The notes under the pieces are model-generated. The model was not told the DNA's origin and made no database searches. It worked only from the letters and a program-made list of their open reading frames with translations. The position numbers and the translations under genes are program-made. Shown one piece after another: positions 1 to 9,125 of a stretch of DNA of 64,000 nt (its first letter is position 1; every line of letters begins with the position of its first letter). Source of the stretch: Streptomyces brevispora (GTDB lineage: Bacteria > Actinomycetota > Actinomycetes > Streptomycetales > Streptomycetaceae); contig NZ_VIWW01000001.1 in NCBI RefSeq assembly GCF_007829885.1, positions 4,092,001 through 4,156,000 of the forward strand, given 5' to 3'.

Positions 1-6
1 CCGGGA

Positions 7-1305
7 TCAGAAGAACGTGCGGATGTAGTCGGTGACCGTGCCGTCCGCCTGCACCAGCGGAATCAGCTGCCACTTGTCGAAGCTGGTGCACGGGTGCGAG
101 AGACCCATTCCCACCCAGTCCCCGACCTCCAGCTCGGCCCCCTCCGCCGTCTCGACCCACGCGTGCTGGTCCGACAGCTTGGTGACCTCGACCCCCGAGG
201 CCGCCCGCACGGAGCCGTCCCGCCCCGACCGCACGACCTGCGCCTCCGGCAGATCGAGGTCGTACGCCGCGTCCCGCTTGCCCGCGTTGAGGAACGCCTG
301 CTCGGCGGTCGGGCGTGACACGACCTGCGCCCAGAGCCGGAAGGCGGGCTGCAGGGCGCCCTCCTCGGGGACCCGGTTGAAGGGCGTCAGATGACGGTAG
401 TGGCCGTCGTCGTGCGAGACGTACGCCCCCGAGCGGAGCAACTTGCAGACGGGGCGCGACAGTTCCGGAATCTCCGCGAACACGTCCGCCACCGCGTCGA
501 ACCACGCGCTGCCGCCCGCGCTGATCATGATCGGCTCACCGGCGTCCAGCGCGGCGAACCGCCCCTGCGCGTCGAAGGCCGCGGCCAGCGCGACGAGCCG
601 GCGCAGCCAGTCCCTTACCCGCTCGCCCGACGCCTCCGGCACCTCGCCCTCGTAACCGGCCACGCCCACCAGACGCAGACTCCCGGCCGCGGCCACCGCT
701 TCGGCGACCGCGGCGCAGTCGGCCTCGGTACGGGCACCCGTGCGGGCGCCCTCGCCCGCGCCGAGCTCCACGACGACATCGACCGGGCGGGAGGCGCGGG
801 CCGCGCGCAGGGCCTCGTCCATCAGCTCGACACCGCGCACCGAGTCGACGTAACAGACGAACCGGAAGTCGGGGTCGGCGTCCAGCTCGCCCGCGAGCCA
901 GCGCAGCGCGGCGGCGTCGACGAGCTCGTTGGCGAGGAAGATCCGCTGGATCCCGTACGCCCGGTACACCCGAGCCTGGTGCGGCACCGCGGCGGTGATG
1001 CCCCACGCGCCGTGCTCCAGCTGGCGGGCGAACAGCTGCGGGGACATCGACGTCTTGCCGTGCGGGGCGAACACCAGACCGTGGCGCTGCGCGTACGTCT
1101 CCAGCAGGGCGAGGTTGTGCTCGACGGACTCGGCCGACAGGGCGAGCACCGGAGTGGTGAACCCGCCGGTGAAGAGGTTGCGCCGCTCCGCGGCCAGCGC
1201 GCCGACGGTCAGCCCCTCCGCGTCGGGCGGGAGCGCCTTGAACCGGTGGTCGACCCGCTCATCGGCGAGTCCGGCCGGTCCGGCCACGGGACGGTCGGCA
1301 GCCAT
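7..1305 (-). CDS. PLP-dependent amino-acid deaminase (D-serine dehydratase-like, alanine racemase N-terminal fold)
   Basis: Predicted 432-residue cytoplasmic enzyme of the DSD / low-specificity D-threonine aldolase family, which removes ammonia from or cleaves D-hydroxy-amino acids using PLP and zinc. The N-terminal TIM-barrel carries PHGKT with the Schiff-base lysine near K84. The C-terminal beta domain has SHPCTSFDKW, whose His404 and Cys406 match the zinc ligands of eukaryotic-type D-serine dehydratase. I chose the ATG at 1305 because GAGGAGG lies just upstream; the longer upstream reading would run through the AT-rich promoter. It is transcribed away from a kinase-IclR-RidA-permease operon. 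RidA hydrolyses the reactive enamine that such dehydratases release, which fits a joint role. The exact substrate is not readable from sequence. Confidence 0.88.
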   Translation of the reverse strand: MAADRPVAGPAGLADERVDHRFKALPPDAEGLTVGALAAERRNLFTGGFTTPVLALSAESVEHNLALLETYAQRHGLVFAPHGKTSMSPQLFARQLEHGAWGITAAVPHQARVYRAYGIQRIFLANELVDAAALRWLAGELDADPDFRFVCYVDSVRGVELMDEALRAARASRPVDVVVELGAGEGARTGARTEADCAAVAEAVAAAGSLRLVGVAGYEGEVPEASGERVRDWLRRLVALAAAFDAQGRFAALDAGEPIMISAGGSAWFDAVADVFAEIPELSRPVCKLLRSGAYVSHDDGHYRHLTPFNRVPEEGALQPAFRLWAQVVSRPTAEQAFLNAGKRDAAYDLDLPEAQVVRSGRDGSVRAASGVEVTKLSDQHAWVETAEGAELEVGDWVGMGLSHPCTSFDKWQLIPLVQADGTVTDYIRTFF

Positions 1306-1421
1306 GGGGTGCCTCCTCGATCGAAGTAGGTCGTCGTAGGACCGTTCCGGCAACGGGTGCCGGGCGGTCCGAGTCGTCCGCGGCCGCCGTGAGGGGGCCG
1401 AGGTCTTCTGTACAGTAATGC

Positions 1422-1438
1422 GTTGCAACATATGCAAC
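1422..1438. promoter_or_regulatory. Candidate operator in the divergent deaminase/kinase promoter
   Basis: Inverted repeat GTTGC-N7-GCAAC in an AT-rich patch between the divergent genes at 1305 and 1536. On the minus strand it overlaps a plausible promoter (TTGCAT, then TACAGA at 1411-1416). The adjacent IclR-family gene is the obvious candidate regulator. The repeat is seen; regulator assignment is inference. Confidence 0.5.
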
Positions 1439-1535
1439 ACCCATTGCGTATATCGCTCAAGGCTGTCTAACATCCGAGCCGACGCCCGGTCAATGGTGAG
1501 AACCGGCGCCGCCCGCAGACCAAGAGGAGCCCCGA

Positions 1536-2621
1536 GTGTCCGGAACCCCGGCCAGGACCGCCGCCGACGCCGCGACCAGTGATGTCGTGTGCCTCGGCGA
1601 GTCCATGGTGACGTTCCTGCCCTCGCAGCCCGGACGCCTCGCCGACGTACCGTCCTTCGTCCGGGGAATCGGGGGCGCCGAGTCCAACGTGGCCTGCGCG
1701 CTCGCCGCGGCCGGACACCGGGCGGCCTGGGTGAGCCGGGTCGGGGCGGACGGCTTCGGTGACCACCTCGTCGCCGCGATCTCCGCCTACGGGGTCGACA
1801 CCTCCGCGGTGCGACGCGATCCCACCCGGCCCACCGGCATCTACTTCCGCACGGCGACCGACCGCGCGGCCGACGTCCACGAGGTGGCGTACTACCGGGC
1901 CGGATCCGCGGCCTCCGCGATGTCGCCCGCGAACGTCCCGTACGAGGCCCTGCTCGCCGGCCGGGTCCTGCACCTGTCGGGCATCACGGCCGCGCTCTCC
2001 GCCGACTGCCTCGCGCTGCTGCGCGAGCTGACGGCCCCGCGGCCCGGCCGCCCGCTCGTCTCCTTCGACGTCAACCACCGGCCCGGACTGTGGCGGGACG
2101 GCGACGCTTCCCCCGACGTCCTGCTGGACCTGGCCCGCGGCGCGGACCTCGTATTCGTCGGGGAGGACGAGGCGGAGGAGGCGTGGGGGATCTCGGGGGC
2201 CGAGGCGATCCGCGCGGCACTGCCCGAACCGGCGGTGCTCGTCGTGAAGCGCGGCGCCGAGGGCGCGACCGTCTTCTCGGCGCCCCGCCGCGGAACCGGC
2301 CCCGCACACCCGGGCGGGACCGGAACCGACACCGTCACCACCGTCCCGGCGCTGCGCGTCGACGTCGTCGCGCCCGTCGGCGCCGGTGACGCCTTCGCCG
2401 CCGGGTTCCTCTCCGCCACCCTGCGCGGACTGCCCGTCCGCGACCGCGCCCGGCACGGCCACCTGATGGCCGCCGCCGCCCTCACCGTCCCCGGCGACCT
2501 CACCGACCCGCCCGCCCGCGACCGGGCCGACCACCTCGCGGCCCTCGACGACGTCGCCTGGGGGAGACTGCGTCTCGGCCCCGGATGGACGGGGGACGAC
2601 ACGGAGGTACGCAGTACATGA
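1536..2621 (+). CDS. PfkB-family carbohydrate kinase (2-keto-3-deoxygluconate kinase-like)
   Basis: A 361-residue ribokinase-fold sugar kinase. It starts at GTG with AGAGGAG about 6 nt upstream. The N-terminal region has the substrate-binding GGAESNVA segment. The C-terminal PfkB signature PVGAGDAFAAGF holds the catalytic Asp near residue 285. Homologous kinases phosphorylate KDG, fructose or related sugar acids with ATP. Linkage to a GntP permease suggests a sugar acid, but the deaminase and RidA neighbours point to amino-acid catabolism, so the substrate is open. The stop overlaps the next start (ATGA at 2618-2621), indicating translational coupling with the IclR gene. Confidence 0.88.
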   Translation: MSGTPARTAADAATSDVVCLGESMVTFLPSQPGRLADVPSFVRGIGGAESNVACALAAAGHRAAWVSRVGADGFGDHLVAAISAYGVDTSAVRRDPTRPTGIYFRTATDRAADVHEVAYYRAGSAASAMSPANVPYEALLAGRVLHLSGITAALSADCLALLRELTAPRPGRPLVSFDVNHRPGLWRDGDASPDVLLDLARGADLVFVGEDEAEEAWGISGAEAIRAALPEPAVLVVKRGAEGATVFSAPRRGTGPAHPGGTGTDTVTTVPALRVDVVAPVGAGDAFAAGFLSATLRGLPVRDRARHGHLMAAAALTVPGDLTDPPARDRADHLAALDDVAWGRLRLGPGWTGDDTEVRST

Positions 2622-3376
2622 GCCAGACCGTCGACCGGGCACTGAGCATCCTGCCGCTGCTCGCCCAAGGACCTGCAGACCTCGGGCAGGTGGCCGAGCG
2701 GCTCGGCGTCCACAAATCCACCGCGCTGCGCCTGCTCCGTACGCTCCACGAGCACGGACTCGTCTACCGCCAGCAGGACCAGCGCTACCGCCTCGGCGCA
2801 CGGCTCTTCGCGCTCGCCCAGGAGGCCGTCGAGAACCTCGACGTCCGGGAGATCGCGCACCCGCACCTCGCCGAACTCAACGAGAACTGCGGACACACCG
2901 TCCATCTCGCGGTGTACGAGGCGAGCGAGGTCCTCTACATCGACAAGGTCGAGAGCCGCTACCCGGTACGGATGTACTCCCGGATCGGCAAGCCCGTCGC
3001 GATCACCGTCGCCGCCGTGGCCAAGCTGCTGCTCGCCGACCTGCCCGAGCCGGAACGGCGCGCCGTCGCCGAGAAGCTCGACTACCCCATGTACACGTTC
3101 CGTTCGACCCCCGGCGCCGGCGCGTTCCTCAAGGAACTCGCCGCCGTACGCGAACAGGGCTGGGCCACCGACCTCGGCGGCCACGAGGAGTCCATCAACT
3201 GCGTCGGCGCCCCCATTCGCGGCGCCGACGGGCGCGTCGTCGCCGCCATGTCGGTCTCCGCACCGAACGTGGTCGTCACGGCGGAGGAACTCCTCACCCT
3301 GCTCCCGCTGGTCCGGCGCACCGCCGACACCATCAGCCGGGAGTACTCCGGCACCACCCGACCCAAGAAAGTCTGA
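2618..3376 (+). CDS. IclR-family transcriptional regulator
   Basis: A 252-residue regulator. The N-terminal winged HTH (about residues 5-65, including VHKSTALRLLRTL) is followed by an IclR effector-binding domain (about 75-245) with the family pattern LAVYEASEVLYIDKVES and a C-terminal SAPNVVVTAEEL segment. The ATG at 2618 overlaps the kinase stop and is preceded by GGAGG. It probably controls the divergent promoter region at 1306-1535 in response to a catabolic intermediate. Whether it activates or represses cannot be told. Confidence 0.92.
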   Translation: MSQTVDRALSILPLLAQGPADLGQVAERLGVHKSTALRLLRTLHEHGLVYRQQDQRYRLGARLFALAQEAVENLDVREIAHPHLAELNENCGHTVHLAVYEASEVLYIDKVESRYPVRMYSRIGKPVAITVAAVAKLLLADLPEPERRAVAEKLDYPMYTFRSTPGAGAFLKELAAVREQGWATDLGGHEESINCVGAPIRGADGRVVAAMSVSAPNVVVTAEELLTLLPLVRRTADTISREYSGTTRPKKV

Positions 3377-3382
3377 TCTCCG

Positions 3383-3793
3383 ATGACCGAGAAGACCGCA
3401 CTCACCCCGAGCACCCACACCGCCCCGCCCGCGAAGTTCTCGCACGGAGTGAAGAAGGGGAACATCCTCCAGGTCGCCGGCCAGGTCGGCTTCCTGCCCG
3501 CGGTGGAGGGCCAGGCACCGACCCCGGCCGGTCCCACCCTGCGCGAGCAGACCCTCCAGACCTTCGCCAACGTCAAGGCGATCCTGGAGGAGGGCGGCGC
3601 GAGCTGGGACGACGTGATGATGATGCGCGTCTACCTCACGGACGTCGACCACTTCGCCGAGATGAACGAGATCTACAACACCTACTTCGGCGAGCAGAAC
3701 CTCAAGGCCGCCCCCGCCGCCCGTACGACGGTCTACGTCGGCCTGCCCAAGGGTCTGCTCATCGAGATCGACGCCCTCGCGGTCCTCGGCTGA
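3383..3793 (+). CDS. ridA: RidA family enamine/imine deaminase
   Basis: A 136-residue YjgF/YER057c/UK114 protein. Members are trimeric cytosolic enzymes that hydrolyse 2-aminoacrylate-type enamines/imines, preventing damage to PLP enzymes. The sequence shows the family segments (QVAGQVGFLP, TLQTFANVKAILEEGGASWDD, AARTTVYVGLP with the substrate-carboxylate Arg, and IEIDALAVL at the C-terminus). It begins 6 nt after the IclR stop. Pairing with a DSD-like dehydratase fits a detoxifying role for the product of that enzyme. It is slightly longer at the N-terminus than classical RidA. Confidence 0.9.
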   Translation: MTEKTALTPSTHTAPPAKFSHGVKKGNILQVAGQVGFLPAVEGQAPTPAGPTLREQTLQTFANVKAILEEGGASWDDVMMMRVYLTDVDHFAEMNEIYNTYFGEQNLKAAPAARTTVYVGLPKGLLIEIDALAVLG

Positions 3794-3837
3794 GAATCCC
3801 CCCGCCACACCCGCTCCACCGCACCGCCACGCAGTAC

Positions 3838-3871
3838 GGCACGGCGCCCCGCTCCACCGGGGCGCCGTGCC
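3838..3871 (+). terminator. Stem-loop between RidA and permease genes
   Basis: A 14-bp perfect stem (GGCACGGCGCCCCG with its complement) around a 6-nt loop, no T-run. It lies 44 nt after the ridA stop and 40 nt before the permease start. It may attenuate rather than end the operon. Confidence 0.6.
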
Positions 3872-3910
3872 GCGCCCCCCCGAAGCCCATGGCCGACAAC
3901 GGAGTTACCC

Positions 3911-5386
3911 ATGCTGCTCGCCGCAAGCCCCCCACCGGTCGAGACACCACCCCACACCGGAGGGCTCCTCCTCCTGATAGACGGCACGGCCGGTCTGCTG
4001 ACCGTCGCCGTGCTCGGGATCGCTCTCCTCCTCTTCCTGATCATCAAGGCCAGGCTGCAGCCGTTCGTCGCGCTGCTCGCCGTGTCCATAGCCGTCGGCC
4101 TGGGCGCCGGACTCTCCGTCACCGAACTCTTCGGCACGGTGCAGAAGTCCGCCGCCGTCTCCGTCATCGAATCGGGCATGGGCGGCATCCTCGGCCATGT
4201 CGCGATCATCATCGGCCTCGGTACGATGCTCGGCGCGATCCTCGAGGTCTCCGGCGGAGCAGAGGTGCTGAGCGCCCGACTGCTGAACCTCTTCGGTGAG
4301 AAGCGCGCCCCGCTCGCCATGGGCCTGACCGGTCTGATCTTCGGTATCCCGGTCTTCTTCGACGTCGGCATCTTCGTCCTCGCACCGATCGTGTACGCCG
4401 CCGCCAAGCGCTCCGGCAAATCGATCCTGCTGTACGCGATGCCGCTGCTGGCGGGTCTGTCCATGACCCACGCGTTCCTGCCGCCGCACCCCGGCCCGGT
4501 CGCCGCCGCCGGCCTCTTCCAGGTCTCCCTCGGCTGGGTCATCCTGATGGGCGCCGTCGTCGGCATCCCGTCCGTACTGGCCGCCTGGGGGTACGCCGCC
4601 TGGATCGGGAAGCGGATCTTCGTCGAGGTCCCGCAGGACATGGTCGAGGCCGCCGCGGAGGCGAAGGCCGCGGTCGTCGCCGAGCAGCGCGCCGCCGGAG
4701 TCACCCCGCACGAGGACCCCGTCGGGCTCGGCACCGTACTCACGATCATCGGCACCCCGCTGGTGCTGATCCTCGCCGCGACGTTCTCCTCCATCGCGCT
4801 GGGCCCCTCGACGCTGCGCTCGGTCGTCGAGTTCTTCGGCAACCCGTTCGTCGCCCTGACCATCGCGCTGCTGCTCGCGTACTACCTGCTCGGCATCCGG
4901 CGCGGCTGGTCCCGCAAGTCCCTGGAGTCGGTGTCGACCTCCTCCCTCAAGCCGGTCGGCAACATCCTGCTGGTCGTCGGCGCGGGCGGGATCTTCGGTG
5001 CCGTGCTCAAGAGCAGCGGCATCGCGAACGCGCTCGCGGACACCTTCAACGACGTCGGCCTGCCGGTCATCCTGCTGGCCTGGCTGATCTCGGCGGTGCT
5101 GCGCATCGCCCAGGGTTCCGCGACGGTCGCCATCGTCACCACCGCGGGCATCGTCGTCCCGCTGGTCGAGGGCCAGGGCATGTCGCAGCCGCATCTCGCG
5201 CTGATCATCATGGCGATCTCGGCCGGTTCGATCATCGCCTCGCACGTCAACGACGGCGGCTTCTGGATGGTGTCGAAGTACTTCGGCATCTCGGAGCGCG
5301 ACACCCTGAAGTCCTGGACGGTGCTGGAGACGGTCCTGTCGGTGGCGGGCTTCGTGGTGGCGGCGCTGCTCAGCCTGGTGATCTAG
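3911..5386 (+). CDS. GntP-family proton symporter (gluconate permease-like)
   Basis: A 491-residue integral membrane protein with about 12-14 hydrophobic segments, typical of GntP/GntT transporters. The family-like segments GIPVFFDVGIFVLAPI, HAFLPPHPGPVAAA and ASHVNDGGFWMVSKYFG are all present. It imports gluconate-like acids or, in some members, D-serine (DsdX). Beside a DSD-like deaminase and RidA, a DsdX-type role is as plausible as gluconate uptake. It ends the five-gene catabolic locus. The start is the first ATG after a weak GGAG. Confidence 0.9.
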   Translation: MLLAASPPPVETPPHTGGLLLLIDGTAGLLTVAVLGIALLLFLIIKARLQPFVALLAVSIAVGLGAGLSVTELFGTVQKSAAVSVIESGMGGILGHVAIIIGLGTMLGAILEVSGGAEVLSARLLNLFGEKRAPLAMGLTGLIFGIPVFFDVGIFVLAPIVYAAAKRSGKSILLYAMPLLAGLSMTHAFLPPHPGPVAAAGLFQVSLGWVILMGAVVGIPSVLAAWGYAAWIGKRIFVEVPQDMVEAAAEAKAAVVAEQRAAGVTPHEDPVGLGTVLTIIGTPLVLILAATFSSIALGPSTLRSVVEFFGNPFVALTIALLLAYYLLGIRRGWSRKSLESVSTSSLKPVGNILLVVGAGGIFGAVLKSSGIANALADTFNDVGLPVILLAWLISAVLRIAQGSATVAIVTTAGIVVPLVEGQGMSQPHLALIIMAISAGSIIASHVNDGGFWMVSKYFGISERDTLKSWTVLETVLSVAGFVVAALLSLVI

Positions 5387-5592
5387 ACCGGCCTGCGGTT
5401 GGGGTGGGTGAAGGAACGGGCCTTGCCGGGAGGGCGCCGACCGGCGTTGTGATCCTTTCGCCCGGTTCGGGCCAGAGGTCCGACCATGTTCCCCGGCTTG
5501 GGTCTTCGGGCCCAAGCCAGGTCAGCGGGCCGCCACTGGCCTCGTACCCGTGCCCTTAGGACGAGGCCGTCAGGCGGCCGGCAGGCGGGCAT

Positions 5593-5627
5593 GCAGCAGC
5601 GCCGCCGGGAGAGCGGCGGCGCTGCTG
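5593..5627. terminator. Bidirectional terminator between permease and chitinase
   Basis: Perfect 13-bp GC-rich stem (5594-5606 with 5615-5627) around an 8-nt loop, between two convergent genes. The preceding 5387-5592 holds no credible gene. Confidence 0.75.
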
Positions 5628-5654
5628 GTCATGGATGTGCCGGACCGCGGACGG

Positions 5655-7388
5655 TTACGGCAGGCCGTGGACGTGCGGGCCGACCGCGTTCGACCAGGCG
5701 TTGCCCGACTTGGCGTCCCAGTTGGTCGACCAGGTCATCGCGCCGCGGACACCCGGGTAGGTCTTCGAGGGCTTGAAGGTGCCGCAGTTCGTGCCGGCGG
5801 CCAGGCAGTCCAGGGCCGCGTTCACGACCGAGGGGGACACGTAGCCGCCGCCCGCGCCACTGGGGGAGGCGGGGACGCCGAGGCCGACCTGCGACGGGGC
5901 GAGGCCGCCTTCCAGCTGGATGCAGGCCAGCGCGGTGAGGAAGTCCACCGAGCCCTGCGAGTAGACCTTGCCGTCGCAGCCGAGCATCGCACCGCTGTTG
6001 TAGTACTGCATGTTGACGACGGTCAGGATGTCCTTGATGCCGAGCGCCGTCTTGAAGTACTCACCCGCGGTGGACTGCATGTCGATGGTCTGCGGCGCCA
6101 TCGTGATGACGAGACCGGAGCCCGCCTTCTGCGACAGCGAGCGCAGCGCCTTCGTCATGTACGTGGAGTTGAGGCCGTTCTCCAGGTCGATGTCGACACC
6201 GTTGAAGCCGTACTCCTGGATGAGCGAGTAGAGGGAGTTGGCGAAGTTGGTCGCGGACGCGTCGCTGTTGACCGAGACCGAGCCCTTCTCGCCGCCGACC
6301 GAGATGATGACGTTCTTCCCGGCCGCCTGCTTCGCCTTGATGTCGGCCTTGAACTGGGCGACGGTGTAGCCGCCGAGGCCCGCCGTGTCCAGGTTGAAGG
6401 TGACGGCGCCGGGCGTGGCCGTGGCGTCGGCGAAGGAGACCGCGATGATGTCGTAGTTCGCGGGTACGTCGCTGATCTTCTGCACGGTCGCGCCGTTGTT
6501 GAAGTTCTGCCAGTAGCCGGTGACCGCGTGCTTGGGCACCGAGGTGGACGGGATGCCCGGGTCGGTGCCGCCGCCGGCGGCCGTACGGCCGCTGACGCTC
6601 GCGGACTTGACGGACTCACCGGCCGCGTTGGTGGCGGTCACCGTGAACTGGTACGCGGTGTTGGCCGCGAGCCCGGTGACGGTGGCCGAGTTGGAGGTGG
6701 CGGTGGCGGCCTTCGCGCCGTCCTTGTAGACGGTGTAGCCGGTCGCGCCGGACACCGCGTTCCAGGACAGGGACACGGAGGACGAGGTGGTCGTGCCGAC
6801 CGCGAGACCGGCCGGGGCGGCGGGGATCGACGGGCCGGGGTCGGTGCCGCCGCCGCCGTCGGGGCCGCTGACCGAGACGTCGTCGACGAAGTAGGACGCC
6901 TGGCCGTACCAGCCGTGGGTGTACACGGTGACCGAGGTGGTGTTCGCCCCGGTCTTGAAGCTGGTCGACAGCTGGGACCAGCTGGTGGAGCCGGGGGTCC
7001 AGGTGGACACGTCGGTGGTTCCGGTGCCGCTGACGCCCAGGTAGGCGTACCCGCCCTGGACCCAGGAGCTGAGCGCGTAGGTCGAGTTGGGCTTCACGGC
7101 CACGGTCTGCGTGCACTTGGCGTTGTCCTGGCCGGCCGGGGTGGCCTTGAGCGCCGAGGCGCCACCGTGCACGGGGGAGGAGACGGTGGTCCCGGAGCCG
7201 GCGGAACAGGTCCAGTTGGCGAGGCCGGACTCGAAGCCCGCGTTCTTGGCGACGTTGACGTCGGCGGCCTCCGCGCTGCTGACGAGACCGGTGACGGTCA
7301 TGGCGCCCGCGGCGACGACCGCGATGGCGGCGCCCAGTCCCTGGCGGGTGCGGCGTCTTCTGCGGCTGGTGACGGGGGAACGTTCCAC
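5655..7388 (-). CDS. Secreted GH18 chitinase with CBM and fibronectin type III domains
   Basis: A 577-residue extracellular chitinase. A Sec signal with an Arg-rich n-region and cleavage near residue 41 (SSAEA) precedes a carbohydrate-binding module (about 44-175), a Gly/Pro linker, one FnIII domain (about 188-270), a second linker and the GH18 barrel (about 285-577). The catalytic DxDxE is in GVDIDLENG at D399, D401 and E403, with E403 the acid. The barrel also has ISVGGEKG and NMQYYN. I chose the GTG at 7388 because GGAGG lies 6 nt upstream. The gene is monocistronic, terminated at 5593-5627, and preceded by a DasR-type box, so it should be induced by chitin-derived N-acetylglucosamine. Confidence 0.95.
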   Translation of the reverse strand: MERSPVTSRRRRRTRQGLGAAIAVVAAGAMTVTGLVSSAEAADVNVAKNAGFESGLANWTCSAGSGTTVSSPVHGGASALKATPAGQDNAKCTQTVAVKPNSTYALSSWVQGGYAYLGVSGTGTTDVSTWTPGSTSWSQLSTSFKTGANTTSVTVYTHGWYGQASYFVDDVSVSGPDGGGGTDPGPSIPAAPAGLAVGTTTSSSVSLSWNAVSGATGYTVYKDGAKAATATSNSATVTGLAANTAYQFTVTATNAAGESVKSASVSGRTAAGGGTDPGIPSTSVPKHAVTGYWQNFNNGATVQKISDVPANYDIIAVSFADATATPGAVTFNLDTAGLGGYTVAQFKADIKAKQAAGKNVIISVGGEKGSVSVNSDASATNFANSLYSLIQEYGFNGVDIDLENGLNSTYMTKALRSLSQKAGSGLVITMAPQTIDMQSTAGEYFKTALGIKDILTVVNMQYYNSGAMLGCDGKVYSQGSVDFLTALACIQLEGGLAPSQVGLGVPASPSGAGGGYVSPSVVNAALDCLAAGTNCGTFKPSKTYPGVRGAMTWSTNWDAKSGNAWSNAVGPHVHGLP

Positions 7389-7484
7389 TTGCTGCCTCCG
7401 TGGGGGAGTCGGGGATGGCGGGGGAGCGACACGGGGATGTCGGGGGTGTGGAATCGAGGAACGGTGGCCACCGCTGGCCGATAA

Positions 7485-7500
7485 ACTGGTCCAGACCAAT
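7485..7500. promoter_or_regulatory. DasR response element (dre) upstream of the chitinase
   Basis: ACTGGTCCAGACCAAT closely matches the dre consensus ACTGGTCTAGACCANT known for the GlcNAc-responsive repressor DasR in Streptomyces. It lies about 97 nt upstream of the chitinase start. TTGTCA follows on the plus strand at 7503-7508. Confidence 0.85.
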
Positions 7501-8078
7501 CAAGTTGTCAAGACCTCTGGCAGCGACGGGTACATGGGGCGCCGCCCCGGGGCGCGCGAGCGGCCCTCGCGCCGGGGTCAACGGGGCTCGCGAAGAGCCC
7601 GCCTGACGGGTGAACGGCCCGCGCGCCGTCCACGTGTCATCTGCACACGCTCTGCACGGCAGGCGCACATGTCGCCCGCGCCCGAGTGGCAACCGGCGTC
7701 CCGATACGGGCTCCCACGCACGGGTGATGTCGGCAACATGGCCGGACAGTAACGGTTTTCGGCCAAGTCGACGTGGCGCGAACATGTCAAAATGTACATT
7801 GACGTGCGCAAATGAATTTCAACGCAACGGAAATGGGAATGCTTGACGGTAACCCTCCGCAGTGGTACGGAAGTTAACAACTCTCGGTTTGATCTGGTTT
7901 CGTACGTGGGTGTCGCGTGGCTGATGCAAGGGTGTTGCCATACCGGGTTCCGCTGGGTGTTCTCTGCCGTGTACGACGTGGTTAAAGTGCTGGAGCAGAA
8001 GCTGAGGCAGGAGCACGGAGCAGGAGCGATTGCGGCCGACGTCATGGCGACGCCGGCCGGAGCCGAACGGGGAACAGC
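7501..8078. other. Intergenic region without a supported gene
   Basis: Between the dre box and the gene at 8079. From about 7760 to 7870 it is markedly AT-richer than its surroundings, suggesting a promoter zone for 8079. I see no tRNA and no clear repeat. A TTG-initiated frame at 7843-8094 is not convincing. Confidence 0.5.
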
Positions 8079-8963
8079 GTGCCGACCGCAATAGCAGTGA
8101 CCAGTGCTGATCTGGTCCTACCGCCGACCGATCAGCAGACGCCGACGGCTGCCCTGCTGCAGGCGCCCGGTGCCCAGGCGATGGACTTGGCGATCGGCGA
8201 CATGCACCTGATGCTGGAGCAGCACGGGTATGTGATCGCCGTCTATTCGACGGGCATCGCACCCGAGCACGAGCGGCGGCTTCACGCCGTCCGGTCCGTG
8301 CTGGAGAGCGATCGCATCGCGCTGCTCAAGGTGGACCTGCCGCCCCTGGGGGTCGCCGTGCTGGTGCGGCAGTTGAGGCAGCTGTCCATCTGTGACTTCA
8401 GCCCCGGAGTGGTGGCCTCCTCCGCACGGCTCCTGTCCCATTACATCCATGCGGGCGCCCTGCTGAACTCGGTGACCAAGCTCGATCGCGTCCCCGTCAG
8501 CCTGAAGGCGCACGCCAAGTCCTGGGTCCCCGGATCCCAGTTCGCCGTCCTCGCGGGACCGAACCCCCAGCTCATCAAGGTCGGCCCGGCGGCGGAGCCG
8601 CTGGCCGGTCCCGAGTTCGGCACGCATCTGCTGGTCGCCAGGGGGCAGTTGCAGTCCGACTGGGTGCAGCAGACCCTGGCGCCCGCCTGGAAGGTCCAGG
8701 CGACTCACGACGCGACGCTTCCCGCCGATTCCTCCCGTTGGTGGGGAACCGGGAAGCTGATCGAATTTGCCGCTTACCTTCCGGATATCTCCGTCCTGTA
8801 CCAACTCGTGTCCTCAGTAAGGCGAGAGACGTGTCACTGGTGCGGAATGGAGCTCATCGGTGATCGCTGCGGGTTCTGTTCCTCACCGCTTGCCGTTCCC
8901 GAGAACCGAATGCCGCCGTCCGGTGTCCTGAACCATGGAGCGCCGGCACCGCCACGGTCGTAG
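8079..8963 (+). CDS. Hypothetical protein with C-terminal zinc ribbon, head of the Tad locus
   Basis: A 294-residue protein I do not recognise by function. It appears soluble, with no signal peptide. Near the C-terminus two Cys pairs (CHWCG and CGFC, about residues 249-267) form a likely zinc ribbon followed by a short disordered tail. The start is GTG with a GGGGA-like SD. It lies 162 nt upstream of the CpaB gene and points the same way, so it may be the first gene of, or a regulator linked to, the Tad operon. Its codon use is a little less GC-extreme than downstream genes. Confidence 0.75.
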   Translation: MPTAIAVTSADLVLPPTDQQTPTAALLQAPGAQAMDLAIGDMHLMLEQHGYVIAVYSTGIAPEHERRLHAVRSVLESDRIALLKVDLPPLGVAVLVRQLRQLSICDFSPGVVASSARLLSHYIHAGALLNSVTKLDRVPVSLKAHAKSWVPGSQFAVLAGPNPQLIKVGPAAEPLAGPEFGTHLLVARGQLQSDWVQQTLAPAWKVQATHDATLPADSSRWWGTGKLIEFAAYLPDISVLYQLVSSVRRETCHWCGMELIGDRCGFCSSPLAVPENRMPPSGVLNHGAPAPPRS

Positions 8964-9125
8964 CGTCCGCGGATTCCTCCTCCCCGGACGCCCCCGTGGC
9001 ACGGACACCGCCCGTGCCACACACCCCGCTCTCCAGACAACAGCCCCGCTCAGCGCCCCACAGCCCCCCGCGCATTCTTCTGTCCGCTGCCCCACGCATC
9101 CGACCCGAACGAGGTTGTCCGGCCC

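Noticed and set aside
5550..7484. 644-residue frame antisense to the chitinase
   Set aside because: Shadow of the GC-rich gene; Arg/Gly/Val-rich without domains.
7843..8094. 83-residue frame before the zinc-ribbon gene
   Set aside because: TTG start, no SD, non-biased codon third positions and overlap with the 8079 gene.
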